Shown here one piece after another: positions 49,806 to 59,501 of a DNA stretch of 64,000 nt (its first letter is position 1; each line of letters begins with the position of its first letter). The DNA comes from UBA4093 sp036676455. Lineage in GTDB: Bacteria; Cyanobacteriota; Sericytochromatia; S15B-MN24; UBA4093. Both the position numbers and the translations under genes were made by a program. The DNA lies in NCBI GenBank assembly GCA_036676455.1, contig JAKFCW010000011.1, positions 124,001-188,000 of the forward strand, given 5' to 3'. The notes beneath the pieces are model-generated. The model saw nothing but the letters and a program-made list of their open reading frames with translations. It was not told the DNA's origin and searched no databases.

Positions 49806-52188
49806 CCTCGGGGTAAGTGTTCCGCCAGAAGCCCGTCATGTCGAACGTCTTCTGGACCGTCCGATAGTTGGGCGCCAGGATGTCGAACAAGACCTGGACC
49901 CGCCCCTCGTAAAGCTTCAGCGTGCCTTGCATGCCCAACATGTCGCCGAGACGGGCGGAAAGCTCGGGCGGCGCACCGTCGAAGTAGGTGATGCGGGCCT
50001 TTCGGCCGTTCGGCAGCGCCATGCTGCGGGGGGCCGCGCGGTCGATCCGGGCCATGGCCTCCCAGCCCACGAACTCGTGAAGCACGTTCACCAAGGCTTG
50101 CTCGGTGATCTCGGCAGCGGCGGCCTTGCCGTCGGCCAGCTCGTGGTAAATGATCTCCCAGTCTTCCGCGTCGAGCGCCGGGATGCCGGCCTCCGGCCAG
50201 GCCGCCGAGGCCAGGCGAATCCGAAGGATCAGCTGTTCGACGTCCTCGCTTCGCGCCTCCAGGGGGACTTCCTCGGCCAGCAGCTTCGAGACCAGCATCG
50301 CCTCCGCCTGGGCGCGGTCCCACTCGGCCGGCGGCAGCGGTTCGCGGCGTACCACCAGGCCACCGACCTTCCACTGGCGTTCCTGGACGACCCGCTGCCT
50401 GGCCGTCTCCCAGCTGCACACGACCTCGGGCTCGCCGCGTTCGCCGACCCAGTCCGGCAAGCACGGCAGGTAGAGGGGAATGGAGACTTGGCGGCTCTGG
50501 CCGGCTCCGCCCACCTCGTGCAGCTCCAGCGCGAGGATCAGGTCGCCGGGCTGTCCGCCGGAGGTCACCATGCCCTTGCGGCCGTCGGCCAGCAGATACG
50601 CCTTGTCTTGCTTGGCCGCGAGGCGGCTGTCGAAGGCTAGCAGCCAGGCCTTGGTGACGGCCCGGCGCCGGTCTCGATCACCTGGCGAATCCGGCGCGAG
50701 CGCCTCCTCGGACCCGCCGCGATCCGCCTCGGAAGGCCTGGCCAGCTCAGTCAGCTGGCGGTAGGTCTCACCCACCTCGCGCCCCCAGGTGCGGGCCCGC
50801 GGATCCTGAACGAGCGCGACTCCGAGCCGGTAGAGATCCCCCTCGTCGGCGACGGACTTGCGGTCGGCGGCTTCCAAGAGGGCAATCATGGCCGCAGCCA
50901 GGGTCGCGCAGTTCGCCTCGCGCGCCGCCATGAGCACGCGCGCCAGCGCCGGAGGCAACGGGAAGCGCAGCAGGCGCTTGCCCAGGGGAGTGAGCCGGCC
51001 TTGCGCGTCGAGGGCGTCGAGGTCGCGCAGGCGCTCTTGCGTGCGCGACCAGCGATCGGCGGGCGGCGGGTCCAGGAAGATCAAGGGCTCAGGCAGGGCG
51101 GCGCTGGACAAGGCCAGCCGCGACAGGTCCAGGCGCGAGATCTCAGGAGCCATGGCCTCGGGCATGGCGGTCTCGTGGGTCTTCGGCCAGAGCCTGAGGC
51201 AGCGTCCGGGCCCGAGGCGGCCGGCGCGGCCCGCGCGCTGGATCGCGTTCTGCCGGCTGATCAGGCCCAGGTGCAGGGTGTCGAGATCGCGGTGGGGATC
51301 GTAGGCGGCGTGGCGCGCCAGCCCGGAGTCGATCACGGCCACCACCCCGGGGATGGTCAGGGAGGTCTCGGCGACGTTGGTCGCGACGATCACGCAGGGC
51401 TCCGTGCCCGGCAACTCCAGCGCCCGCTGCTGAGCGTCGGGCGATTGCGAGCCGCTGAGCTCGAGCACGCGGAAGCCGCGATCGCGGCAAAGGGGCTCCA
51501 GGGCGTCCACCGTGCGGCGGATCTCGCCGACTCCCGGCATGAAGATCAGCACCGAGCCGTCGAGGCCCTCCGAGAGCAGATGCCGGAAGCCCCGGACGGC
51601 CTGGCTCCAGAGCGGCTCATGCGGCTGCGGGGACTGGTAGGCGATCGCCACCTCATGCGTCCGGGCGTCGACCTCCAGGAACGGCGGCCGGTCCAGGTAC
51701 TCCGACAGGGCCTCGCCTTCGAGGGTGGCAGACATGACGACCAGCGAGAGGTCGGGGCGCGAGCCCTCCTGCAGCTGCTTCAGCCAGGCGAGACAGGCGT
51801 CCGCCTCCAGGGTTCGCTCGTGGAACTCGTCGAGGATGACCAGCGAGATGCCTGACAGCATGGGATCCTGCTGGATCCGCTGCCAGAAGACGCCGTAGGT
51901 CGCGAAGATCACGCGGGTGCTCGCCGAGACGCTGCGCTCGAAGCGCACCTGGTAGCCGACGGTCTGGCCGAGGGCCTCGCCGCGCTCCGCGGCGACCCGG
52001 GCGGCCAGGGAGCGCGCAGCGATCCGGCGCGGTTGCAGCACCATCGCGGTGGAGGCCTCGCTGAGCAGGAACTGCGGCACCTGGGTCGATTTTCCGGTGC
52101 CCGGCGGAGCCGAGAGGATCAGGCGCTTTTGCGCGGACAGCGCGTTGCGGATCGCGTCGGCGTATGGGTGAATGGGTAGTCGCATCAT
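49729..52188 (-). CDS. hrpB: ATP-dependent helicase HrpB
   Basis: 819-residue DEAH/RHA-type helicase. Motifs in order: Walker A PGTGKSTQ, VLQPRRIAARSLA, ATYGVFW, DEFHERTLEAD (DEFH box), SATLEGE, ATNVAETSLTIPGV and QRAGRAGR. The HrpB C-terminal domain follows. ATGs at 52188 and 52185 begin the conserved LPIHPYAD, but no clear ribosome-binding site is visible. Gene length is typical. Its 3' end overlaps the HxlR gene. Confidence 0.95.
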   Translation of the reverse strand: MMRLPIHPYADAIRNALSAQKRLILSAPPGTGKSTQVPQFLLSEASTAMVLQPRRIAARSLAARVAAERGEALGQTVGYQVRFERSVSASTRVIFATYGVFWQRIQQDPMLSGISLVILDEFHERTLEADACLAWLKQLQEGSRPDLSLVVMSATLEGEALSEYLDRPPFLEVDARTHEVAIAYQSPQPHEPLWSQAVRGFRHLLSEGLDGSVLIFMPGVGEIRRTVDALEPLCRDRGFRVLELSGSQSPDAQQRALELPGTEPCVIVATNVAETSLTIPGVVAVIDSGLARHAAYDPHRDLDTLHLGLISRQNAIQRAGRAGRLGPGRCLRLWPKTHETAMPEAMAPEISRLDLSRLALSSAALPEPLIFLDPPPADRWSRTQERLRDLDALDAQGRLTPLGKRLLRFPLPPALARVLMAAREANCATLAAAMIALLEAADRKSVADEGDLYRLGVALVQDPRARTWGREVGETYRQLTELARPSEADRGGSEEALAPDSPGDRDRRRAVTKAWLLAFDSRLAAKQDKAYLLADGRKGMVTSGGQPGDLILALELHEVGGAGQSRQVSIPLYLPCLPDWVGERGEPEVVCSWETARQRVVQERQWKVGGLVVRREPLPPAEWDRAQAEAMLVSKLLAEEVPLEARSEDVEQLILRIRLASAAWPEAGIPALDAEDWEIIYHELADGKAAAAEITEQALVNVLHEFVGWEAMARIDRAAPRSMALPNGRKARITYFDGAPPELSARLGDMLGMQGTLKLYEGRVQVLFDILAPNYRTVQKTFDMTGFWRNTYPEVRKELKRRYPKHPWPEPGSPELGGA

Positions 52189-52284
52189 GGCGAGCGGCAT
52201 GGTACCACGACGGGACGGGGCTTTCACAGCGGGCGTTCGCGCGCTAGACTCGAAAGTCGACGTGAGAAAGCGCGAGGCATCAGC

Positions 52285-52665
52285 ATGAAGGATATCCTGC
52301 TCGTCGGGATCGGGGGGGGACTGGGGGCGATCGCCCGCTTCGGGATGGGGATCGCCATCGTCCGCTGGCTCGGCACGGGCTTCCCCTGGGCGACCCTGGC
52401 CATCAACGTCATCGGCTGCCTGCTGATCGGCATGGCCCTGGGAGGCGATCCCGGCCCGGCGGGCTTCCTGTCGCGCGAGCTGCGCCTGCTGGGCGTGATC
52501 GGCTTTCTCGGGGCCTTCACCACCTTCTCCACCTTCGGCTACGAGACCCTCTCGCTGCTGCAGGGCGGCAAGCCGATGCTGGCCGCGAGCTACGTCCTCG
52601 CCAGCCTGGTTCTGGGGCTCGGAGCGGTCGGCCTCGGGATCTGGGCCATGCGCGCATGGGCGTGA
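52285..52665 (+). CDS. crcB: Fluoride ion channel Fluc
   Basis: 126 residues with four membrane helices. Family marks: GGGLGAIARFGM at the start, WATLAINVIGCLLIG (pore Asn), and FLGAFTTFSTFGYE with the Phe box and Na-binding loop. Dual-topology dimer that exports fluoride. GAGG precedes ATG. A near-consensus TATAAT (52668-52673) immediately after the stop probably serves the next gene. Confidence 0.95.
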   Translation: MKDILLVGIGGGLGAIARFGMGIAIVRWLGTGFPWATLAINVIGCLLIGMALGGDPGPAGFLSRELRLLGVIGFLGAFTTFSTFGYETLSLLQGGKPMLAASYVLASLVLGLGAVGLGIWAMRAWA

Positions 52666-52710
52666 GGTATAATGCGGATTGCCGAATCGGCACGACGACC
52701 TGGAGCTGAC

Positions 52711-54360
52711 ATGCAGAATCACTCGGTCCCGTTTCCCCGCCATGATGCCTGTCTCCGGGTTTTCGCGGCCTTCCTTCGCTCGAAGCATCTCGACGCCTTG
52801 GCATGCGAGAACCTTCGCCTCGTGCGCGCCTACGACGTGAAGCTGCTCTCGCTCTTCACGCACCTCGATGACGCGCAACTCCAGGCCCTCACCCGCGACG
52901 GCATGGATCGCTTCCTGAGCGCGGTCGAGGAAGGAAACGCCCTGACGGTCGCATCCGAGGGGCTGCGCCGCTGGGAAGCCGGAGAGGTGCCCGAGATCCC
53001 GGCCGAGAAGGTCGATCCCCGCGACCTCGTGCTGATCTACGCGGCCCAACGCCGGGCCATGCTGGCCTTCGTAAAGGACTTCACCGAGGACATCGCCACG
53101 GTCATGGACGTCGTCGACGCGCTCGACGATTACTACCGGCAGGTCCAGGAAGCGGTCTTCGAGGCGATGTCCCGGGTTCGCGAGGAGGCCGTCCGCCTCC
53201 GCATCGAGGGCAACCGCGAGTTGAAGAAGACGGAACACCTGCTCACCCAGGCGCAACGGCTCGCTGAGCTCGGCTCCTGGGAATGGAGCCCCGCCACCGG
53301 GAGCCTCGAATGGACCGACACGCTCTACCAGATCTATGGCCGCTCGCCTGATACCTTCACGCCGACGTTCGAGAGCTTCCTCGACTGCGTCGTGGAGGAC
53401 GATCGCCCCGGGGTGGTCACGGCAATCGAGCATGCGCTGGGCGTGGGCAGCACGTTCAGCTACGGCGAGCGCATCATGCGTCCAGACGGCACCGTTCGCC
53501 ACCTCCAGACCCGCGGCGAGGTAATCCGCGACGAGCTCGGCCATCCGCTTCACGTCTTCGGGGCCTGCCTCGACGTCACCGAGGCCAAGCTCGCCGAGGC
53601 CGAGATCCTTCGCCAATCGGCCGAGCTCTCGAAAGCCAACGAAGCCTTGCGGATGGCCGATCGCTACAAGGACGAGTTCCTCTCGGTGATCAGCCACGAG
53701 CTGCGCACCCCGCTCAACTTCATCACGGGCTTCGCCAGCATCCTCGACGACGAGGTCCCGGGTCCCCTGAACGCCACCCAGCATGAGTACCTCGACAAGA
53801 TCCTCATCGGCTCGGATCGCATGCTGTCGCTGGTCAATAACCTGCTCGACATGAGCCGCCTTCAGGCGGGCAAACTCAATCTCGTTTGCATGGAGACCGC
53901 GTTCGAGCCGCTGGTTTGCGAAGTCATCGGTTCCCTGAAACCGCTGGCAGACGATCTGCAAGTCCGCTTGATCCCCGAGTTCGAGGCATTGCCCCAGCTC
54001 CATGCGGATCCGCAGCGCATCATCCAGGTCCTCACCAACCTGGTCGATAACGCCATCAAGTTCTCCCCGCAAGGCGGAACCGTGCGCGTCACCTCCTTCG
54101 TCCGCGGCACCACGGATCCGGAGCTCGTGACGGAAGTCAGCGACACGGGCGAGGGAATCGCCCCCGAGGACCTCGGCAAGCTCTTCCAGCGCTTCCAGCA
54201 AGCGGACATGAGCTCGACGCGCAAGGCCAGCGGCACGGGGCTGGGCCTCTCGATCGCCAAGGCCCTGGTCGAGGCCCACGGGGGCACGATCGGGGTTCGC
54301 AGCGAGCTCGGCAAAGGCAGCACCTTCTGGTTCACCTTGCCGCTGCCAGCCGGCGACTGA
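52711..54360 (+). CDS. PAS sensor histidine kinase with unknown N-terminal domain
   Basis: 549 residues, no membrane segments. The first ~170 residues are all-helical with no clear family; they could be an RsbR-like or globin-like sensor without the usual haem ligands. A PAS domain (~185-295) with a PAC-like end comes next. HisKA has His329 in SVISHELRTP, and the HATPase ends GTGLGLSIAKALVEAHGG. ATG 52711 has GGAG five bases upstream; the ATG at 52672 overlaps a TATAAT and is rejected. No partner regulator nearby. Confidence 0.92.
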   Translation: MQNHSVPFPRHDACLRVFAAFLRSKHLDALACENLRLVRAYDVKLLSLFTHLDDAQLQALTRDGMDRFLSAVEEGNALTVASEGLRRWEAGEVPEIPAEKVDPRDLVLIYAAQRRAMLAFVKDFTEDIATVMDVVDALDDYYRQVQEAVFEAMSRVREEAVRLRIEGNRELKKTEHLLTQAQRLAELGSWEWSPATGSLEWTDTLYQIYGRSPDTFTPTFESFLDCVVEDDRPGVVTAIEHALGVGSTFSYGERIMRPDGTVRHLQTRGEVIRDELGHPLHVFGACLDVTEAKLAEAEILRQSAELSKANEALRMADRYKDEFLSVISHELRTPLNFITGFASILDDEVPGPLNATQHEYLDKILIGSDRMLSLVNNLLDMSRLQAGKLNLVCMETAFEPLVCEVIGSLKPLADDLQVRLIPEFEALPQLHADPQRIIQVLTNLVDNAIKFSPQGGTVRVTSFVRGTTDPELVTEVSDTGEGIAPEDLGKLFQRFQQADMSSTRKASGTGLGLSIAKALVEAHGGTIGVRSELGKGSTFWFTLPLPAGD

Positions 54361-54365
54361 GCGCC

Positions 54366-55616
54366 TTGCGCCCCGGTTGCGCATCGCGCAGACGCCGCGC
54401 GCCGGCCTTGCTCGCCATCTGCCTCGCCCTGGCAGCCGGCCCGGCGACAGCTCACCAGGCCCCGGTCCCTCGCCTCCAACGCCTGCTCTCCGAGGCCTTG
54501 GCGAGCCAGAGCCACCTCGGCTTCGAAGCGCGAAGGCTCTCCGGCGAGGTCCTCTACGCGGTGAATTCCAGCAAGCTGTTCAGCCCGGCCTCCGTGCTCA
54601 AGCTTGCGACCACCTACGCCGCGCTACGTCAGCTAGGCCCCGAGACCCGCTTCAAGACCGAGCTGGTCACGACCGGCTCGGTCACGAACGGCGAGCTTAC
54701 CGGCGACCTCTGGCTAAAGGGCTACGGGGATCCCACCCTGCGCAGCGAGGATCTCGGCGCGTTCGTCGCAGCCCTCCAGGAGCAAGGTCTGGCGCGAATT
54801 TCCGGCGACCTGATCGCTGACGCCGGCCTCTACACGGGGCCGCGCCATCCGGCCGGCTGGATGTGGGACGACCTGGGATACGGCTTCGCGGCGCCACTGA
54901 GCGCTTTAAGCCTCGACTCCAACGCGGGCCTGGCCGATCCCATGAGCGAGCCTCCCGAGCTGCGGGCAGCCCAGCGCCTGAGCGAACGCCTGGCGCGAGC
55001 CGGGATCGTCCTGGCCGGTACGGTGCGCGTGGGGCGCTCGCCGGCGGACGCCACGGTCCGCTACCGGCATGACTCGCCTCCGCTCTCGGAGATCGTCCAG
55101 CGGACCAACAAGGACTCCAACAACTTCTACGCCGAGACCCTCGTCCGCCAGCTGGGCCTCGCCCAGGCCACGGGTTCGCTTGCTCCCGGCACGCATGCCG
55201 CCGGCATGGAGGCCCTGCAATCGACGTTGGCGACTTTGGGCTGGGAGCCCGGCCGCTACCGCGTGAGCGATGGGTCGGGGCTCTCGCGCTACGACGCCGT
55301 GACTCCCTCTCAGATGACGGGTCTGCTGGTGGCGGCAGCCCGCATGCCGCAAGCCTCCCACTTCCTCGCCTCGCTGCCGGTGGCGGGCGTCGACGGCACG
55401 CTGGCCACGCGCATGCGCGGCACGCGCGCGCAGGGGGTCGTGCTGGCCAAGACCGGCACCATGAGCGGCGTGAGCAGTCTCTGTGGGTACGTCCTGCCGC
55501 CCGGCAAGGAGCCTGTGGCCTTCAGCCTGATGATCAATGGCTTCGTGGGATCGGCCAAGCCCGTGCAGGACCTGCAGGACGCCGTGATGGACGCCCTGGT
55601 CGAGGCCCTGGATTAG
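54366..55616 (+). CDS. dacB: D-alanyl-D-alanine carboxypeptidase/endopeptidase (PBP4, S13)
   Basis: 416 residues with a signal peptide (LLAICLALAAGPATA). Class C low-mass PBP motifs: S76-x-x-K in SPASVLK, SNN in KDSNNFYAE and KTG in LAKTGTMSG. Trims or cleaves peptidoglycan cross-links in the periplasm. The TTG start at 54366 lies five bases after the kinase stop. It lacks an obvious ribosome-binding site, so coupling to the kinase is likely. Confidence 0.92.
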   Translation: MRPGCASRRRRAPALLAICLALAAGPATAHQAPVPRLQRLLSEALASQSHLGFEARRLSGEVLYAVNSSKLFSPASVLKLATTYAALRQLGPETRFKTELVTTGSVTNGELTGDLWLKGYGDPTLRSEDLGAFVAALQEQGLARISGDLIADAGLYTGPRHPAGWMWDDLGYGFAAPLSALSLDSNAGLADPMSEPPELRAAQRLSERLARAGIVLAGTVRVGRSPADATVRYRHDSPPLSEIVQRTNKDSNNFYAETLVRQLGLAQATGSLAPGTHAAGMEALQSTLATLGWEPGRYRVSDGSGLSRYDAVTPSQMTGLLVAAARMPQASHFLASLPVAGVDGTLATRMRGTRAQGVVLAKTGTMSGVSSLCGYVLPPGKEPVAFSLMINGFVGSAKPVQDLQDAVMDALVEALD

Positions 55617-55626
55617 CGCGGATCGC

Positions 55627-56580
55627 TTAGCGCTGTAGGTAGTTCTCGAAGCCCCCGCAGAAGAACTCGACGCCCCCGGGGAAGAGCCGCTCGTAGCGCC
55701 CCATGATGGGGGAGGCGGGGTCGCTGGGCGGCTCCTTGAGCACGACCGTGACCTTGGGAACGAAGCCGAAGAAGCCTCGGAAGAGCAGGTAACGGATGTT
55801 GGCGTCCGACTCGCTCAAAGAGTAGCCGATGAAGACGACTTCCTTGGCCTGCGCCAGCTCCCACTCGGCCTTCTTCCAGAGGGCGGAGAGGAACGGTGAT
55901 GGCGGGATCTTCAGCGGGGTCGGCGGGATGATGAGCACGCGCATCGGCCCCTCGCAGGTGGGGCAGACCTCGTCCGCGCGCAGGCGGCGCTCGTGGGTGA
56001 GCACGGTCGAGAAGCATGACGGGCAATAGCCCCAGTTGAGGGAGCCATGGAGCTTGTAGAGCTTGAGGGCCCCGCGCGACGGCTGGGGAGGGTGGCCTTC
56101 GAAGAAGTCGAGGGCGTAATCCGGCTGCATGCCCAGCTGGAAGAGCGCATGATCCAGCAGGAGGTCGTAGTTGAGCGAGATCAGGCACGTCTCCTCGGCA
56201 GGAGCGCGCGAGAGCAGGGTCCGGTAGAGGCTATGCTCCTTGGAGCCGTTGGTCTGGACGTCCAGGGTGTCGCCGATGAAGTCGTAGATGCAGCTGACGA
56301 GTTCCTCGCGGCACTTGGCCAGCTCGGACAGGCTCCATGACTGGCCGATGGGCTCTCCCTTGGACAGGCAGTTGTCCAGGATGGAGAGCAGCTCTTCGAT
56401 GTAGGGAAGGTGAATGCCGTCTGTGAAGCCCCAGCCCGCGAGGAAGCTGCGCAGGGTCTGGTACTGATCCGCGCGACGCGACAGGCCGCCGCGCAGGAGA
56501 TCGATGCTGGTGGGCGCGGCGGGCTCCTCGGCTGCGCTGGCTCCGGCCCCGAAGAAGTAGATGGTCTTGAATCGTCTCAT
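55627..56580 (-). CDS. SIR2-like domain protein with zinc motif
   Basis: 317 residues. FFGAGASAAEEPAAPTS is the NAD-binding GAGAS loop of the SIR2 superfamily. LISLNYDLLLD carries the Asn-Tyr-Asp motif of the SIR2_2 group, YKLHGSLNW the catalytic-region His, and CPSC...CPTC a zinc-binding pair. VFIGYSLSESD is the second NAD-contact motif. It could be a deacylase or NADase; SIR2-like NADases occur in anti-phage systems, but no defence partner is adjacent. Sixteen bases downstream of the TPR-like gene, likely one operon. Confidence 0.82.
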   Translation of the reverse strand: MRRFKTIYFFGAGASAAEEPAAPTSIDLLRGGLSRRADQYQTLRSFLAGWGFTDGIHLPYIEELLSILDNCLSKGEPIGQSWSLSELAKCREELVSCIYDFIGDTLDVQTNGSKEHSLYRTLLSRAPAEETCLISLNYDLLLDHALFQLGMQPDYALDFFEGHPPQPSRGALKLYKLHGSLNWGYCPSCFSTVLTHERRLRADEVCPTCEGPMRVLIIPPTPLKIPPSPFLSALWKKAEWELAQAKEVVFIGYSLSESDANIRYLLFRGFFGFVPKVTVVLKEPPSDPASPIMGRYERLFPGGVEFFCGGFENYLQR

Positions 56581-56596
56581 GCGGCACCAGGAGGGG

Positions 56597-57370
56597 TCAG
56601 GAGGCCTTCTTGGGGGCCGGGGCGTGGCGGTTCAGCAGGATCCGGGCCTGCTCCGCCTCCTTGGAGCGCGGAGCGCGCTCGACGATCGAGCGCAGGGTGG
56701 CGAGGCCCTTCTGGTAGTGGCCTTCGTGGCTGGGGCGGCCCCACATGATGCCCGAGGCGTAGAGGTAGTCCCAGCCGATGGCCAGCTTCGCCGCGAGCAG
56801 GTGGCTGGACTGGGGGTACTGCTTGATGAAGGCCTCGTAGCGGCGCGCATCCGTCAGGGCGAGGCCGGTATCGGGGTCCCACTCGTTGGGGGCAATCTCG
56901 TCGGAGGCGATCAGGCGCCATGCGGCTTCATGGGCGAGGGCATGGGACGGGTACTGCCTGAGGAAGACGCGGTAGGCGTCGCCCATGTAGCGATAGCGGC
57001 CGCCCGGCTCGTAGTAGGCGAAGGTGGCCATGTGCTTGCCGGCCCAGCGCTGGCGGGGGCGGAGGTACTCCAGCCATTCGGGGTTCTTGGGGTCCAGGCG
57101 GCGGCGCTGGCGCCAGCGGGAATTGATCTGCTCGACGTAGGCCTCGGCGGATTCGCCGACCATGAGGAGCACGCGCGGGCCGCGCTCGCTCTGGAGCACG
57201 TTCGCGTTGCGAGCCAGAGGGGCCAGGGCCGTCAAGGCTTCCTGGTAGTTCTTCCGGGCGATCGCCTTCTCCGCCGGCTTCAGCGAAACGGGCGCCACAT
57301 CGGCCCATGCCGGGCTGATCATCCCGGCTGCAAGCAGGACGGCCCAGGCCATTCGGGAGAAAAAGCGCAT
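56597..57370 (-). CDS. Periplasmic TPR-like repeat protein
   Basis: 257 residues with a signal peptide ending at SPAWA. The mature part has helical repeats spaced like TPRs (AEKAIARKNYQEALTALAPL; YRVFLRQYPSHALAHEAAWRL; YEAFIKQYPQSSHLLAAKLA), the pattern of YbgF/BamD-type periplasmic scaffolds. AAAGGAG precedes ATG 57370. It is the first gene of a two-gene operon with the SIR2-like protein. Function unknown. Confidence 0.78.
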   Translation of the reverse strand: MRFFSRMAWAVLLAAGMISPAWADVAPVSLKPAEKAIARKNYQEALTALAPLARNANVLQSERGPRVLLMVGESAEAYVEQINSRWRQRRRLDPKNPEWLEYLRPRQRWAGKHMATFAYYEPGGRYRYMGDAYRVFLRQYPSHALAHEAAWRLIASDEIAPNEWDPDTGLALTDARRYEAFIKQYPQSSHLLAAKLAIGWDYLYASGIMWGRPSHEGHYQKGLATLRSIVERAPRSKEAEQARILLNRHAPAPKKAS

Positions 57371-57670
57371 GTTCCGCTCCTTTGAACCCCAGGGTAGGCC
57401 CATGCTCATGTAAGAGTCACCCCCGCATCTCATGCTAGCAAACTAAGATGAAGAGCGTATTAAGAAAGCATGTCTCCGGCGTGAAGCGCTCCACGACCCG
57501 CCGGTCGTGGTATGTTAGGGTAGACAGCCCCCCGACGCAAGATGTTCCTGGGATTGCGGCCAGATTACAGTTCGTGTGCCAGGGTTTCGGCGGCTGGGAA
57601 TCCGGGTAGTTTAACCCTTGTATGCTAGCTAGGACCCTCATGGACGAGGAGCTGGCATGGCGGAGACAAC
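57371..57670. other. Divergent intergenic region with a 20-bp inverted repeat
   Basis: No gene is evident. CCACGACC-CGCC-GGTCGTGG at 57491-57510 is perfect and lies between the divergent TPR/SIR2 operon and the GGDEF-EAL gene. It has no T-run, so it is more likely an operator or mRNA structure than a terminator. Confidence 0.5.
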
Positions 57671-59431
57671 GTGGAACCTTCGAGCGTCGATGACATGATG
57701 GACCAGCCGATGCCCCTGGATGGGGCGGAACGACTCGCGGAACTGATCCGCCTGCTCATGGCGCATGCGCCCGCGGCGATCGCGATGTTCGATCGCGACA
57801 TGCGCTACATGATGGCGACTCCGCGCTGGCGAGAGGACTTCCGGCTCGACGATCAGGAGATCATCGGGCGCTGCCACTACGACGTCTTCCCCGAGATCCC
57901 CGATCACTGGAAAGCCATGCACCAGCGCTGCCTGCAGGGCGCCTCCGAGCGCAACGAGGAAGAGCCCTTCCTTCGCTCGGACGGCCGCATCGAGTGGGTG
58001 CGCGGCGAGGTCATTCCATGGCGGGACGGCAACGGCGAGATCGGCGGAGTGATCATGTTCTCCGAGGTCATCACCCAGACCCGGCGTGCCGAGGAAACCA
58101 TCAAGCGGATGGCCCATTCGGATCCGCTGACGGATCTCCCCAACAAACAGCTCTTCATGGACCGGCTCAACCAGGCCATCGAGCATGCCGCCGTCACGCA
58201 GCGGCAGGTCGCCGTGATGTTCCTCGACCTCGACCGGTTCAAGCTCATCAACGACACCCTGGGCCACGACATCGGCGACCTCCTGCTGATGGCGATCGCC
58301 GAGCGGCTCGCCGACGTCATCAGCTCCTCGGACACGGTGGCCCGCCTCGGGGGCGACGAGTTCACCATCGTCCTGGGAGACGTCACCGACGCCGCCCATG
58401 TCGCCCAGATCGCCAAGATCATCCTCGATGCGCTCGCCAAGCCCATCCGCGTCCGCGATCAGGAGCTCTTCGTCAGCACCAGCATCGGCATCAGCATGTA
58501 CCCGGGCGACGGCGAGCACTCCGTCCACCTGCTCAAGAACGCCGACGCCGCCCTGTACCAGGCCAAGGAGCACGGCAACGGCTACGAGTTCTACGTCTCG
58601 GAGATGAACGCCTCGGCCACCGAACGGCTAGCGCTCGAGAACAGCCTGCGCCGGGCCCTGGAACGCGGCGAGCTGACCCTTCACTACCAGCCCCAGCTGG
58701 ACCTCTCCACCGGACGCATCGTGGGTGCGGAAGCCCTGGCCCGCTGGCAGCACCCCGACTGGGGCATGGTGCCTCCGGCCACCTTCATCCCCCTCGCCGA
58801 GGAGACCGGCCTCATCCTGCCCATCACCGAGTGGGTGCTCCGGACCGCCTGCCTCCAGAACAAGGCCTGGCAGAACGCGGGATTGCCGCCGATCCGCATC
58901 TCGGTAAACCTCTCCGGGCGCTCCTTCAAGCAGCGCGACCTGGCCTCCATGGTGGACCGGGTCTTCAGCGAGACCGGCCTGCTGCCGCATCACCTCGACC
59001 TCGAGCTCACCGAGAGCAGCCTCATGGAAGACGTCGAGGCGACCACCGCCACGCTGAACCGCCTCAACGCCATGGGCATCCAGCTCTCGATCGACGACTT
59101 CGGGACCGGCTACTCCTCGCTGAGCTACCTGAAGCGCTTCCCGCTCTCCACCCTCAAGATCGATCGCTCCTTCGTGAGGGACCTCGCCAACGACCAGGAC
59201 GACGCGGCCATCGTCAAGGCCATCATCGCGCTGGCCCACAGCCTCGGCCTGCGGGTCGTCGCCGAAGGCGTCGAAACCGAGGCTCAGCTCGATTTCCTGC
59301 GGGCCGAGAACTGCGACGAGATCCAGGGCTACTACCTCAGCCGCCCGCTGCCGGCAGACGCCTTCGCCCAGTTCCTCGCCAAGCAGCCGTCCATCCTCTC
59401 CAACGCGTCCATCAAGGCCAGCGCCTCCTAG
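57671..59431 (+). CDS. PAS-GGDEF-EAL c-di-GMP signalling protein
   Basis: 586 residues, soluble. The PAS domain (~20-140) precedes GGDEF (~145-310) with an intact LGGDEFTIVL active site. The EAL domain (~325-575) has an intact EALARWQHP and DDFGTGYSSLSYLKRF. Both catalytic sites look functional, so net activity cannot be predicted. GTG 57671 has GGAG five bases upstream. It ends at a strong terminator. Confidence 0.94.
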   Translation: MEPSSVDDMMDQPMPLDGAERLAELIRLLMAHAPAAIAMFDRDMRYMMATPRWREDFRLDDQEIIGRCHYDVFPEIPDHWKAMHQRCLQGASERNEEEPFLRSDGRIEWVRGEVIPWRDGNGEIGGVIMFSEVITQTRRAEETIKRMAHSDPLTDLPNKQLFMDRLNQAIEHAAVTQRQVAVMFLDLDRFKLINDTLGHDIGDLLLMAIAERLADVISSSDTVARLGGDEFTIVLGDVTDAAHVAQIAKIILDALAKPIRVRDQELFVSTSIGISMYPGDGEHSVHLLKNADAALYQAKEHGNGYEFYVSEMNASATERLALENSLRRALERGELTLHYQPQLDLSTGRIVGAEALARWQHPDWGMVPPATFIPLAEETGLILPITEWVLRTACLQNKAWQNAGLPPIRISVNLSGRSFKQRDLASMVDRVFSETGLLPHHLDLELTESSLMEDVEATTATLNRLNAMGIQLSIDDFGTGYSSLSYLKRFPLSTLKIDRSFVRDLANDQDDAAIVKAIIALAHSLGLRVVAEGVETEAQLDFLRAENCDEIQGYYLSRPLPADAFAQFLAKQPSILSNASIKASAS

Positions 59432-59459
59432 TCTGGCGCTTGCAACCCAGGGAATGAGT

Positions 59460-59488
59460 CGAGGGCTCCGGCGATGCCGGAGCCCTCG
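59460..59488. terminator. Convergent terminator
   Basis: CGAGGGCTCCGGC (59460-59472) / GCCGGAGCCCTCG (59476-59488), 13-bp perfect arms between the GGDEF-EAL gene and the gene at 59502. Confidence 0.75.
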
Positions 59489-59501
59489 AGCGTTACGGGG
59501 A

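Noticed and set aside
52200..52284. Fluoride riboswitch ahead of crcB
   Set aside because: The 85-base leader is short and I could not find the conserved riboswitch core.
52189..54384. Long N-terminal extension of HrpB
   Set aside because: It is antisense to crcB and the histidine kinase; the helicase fold begins at 52188 and gives normal length.
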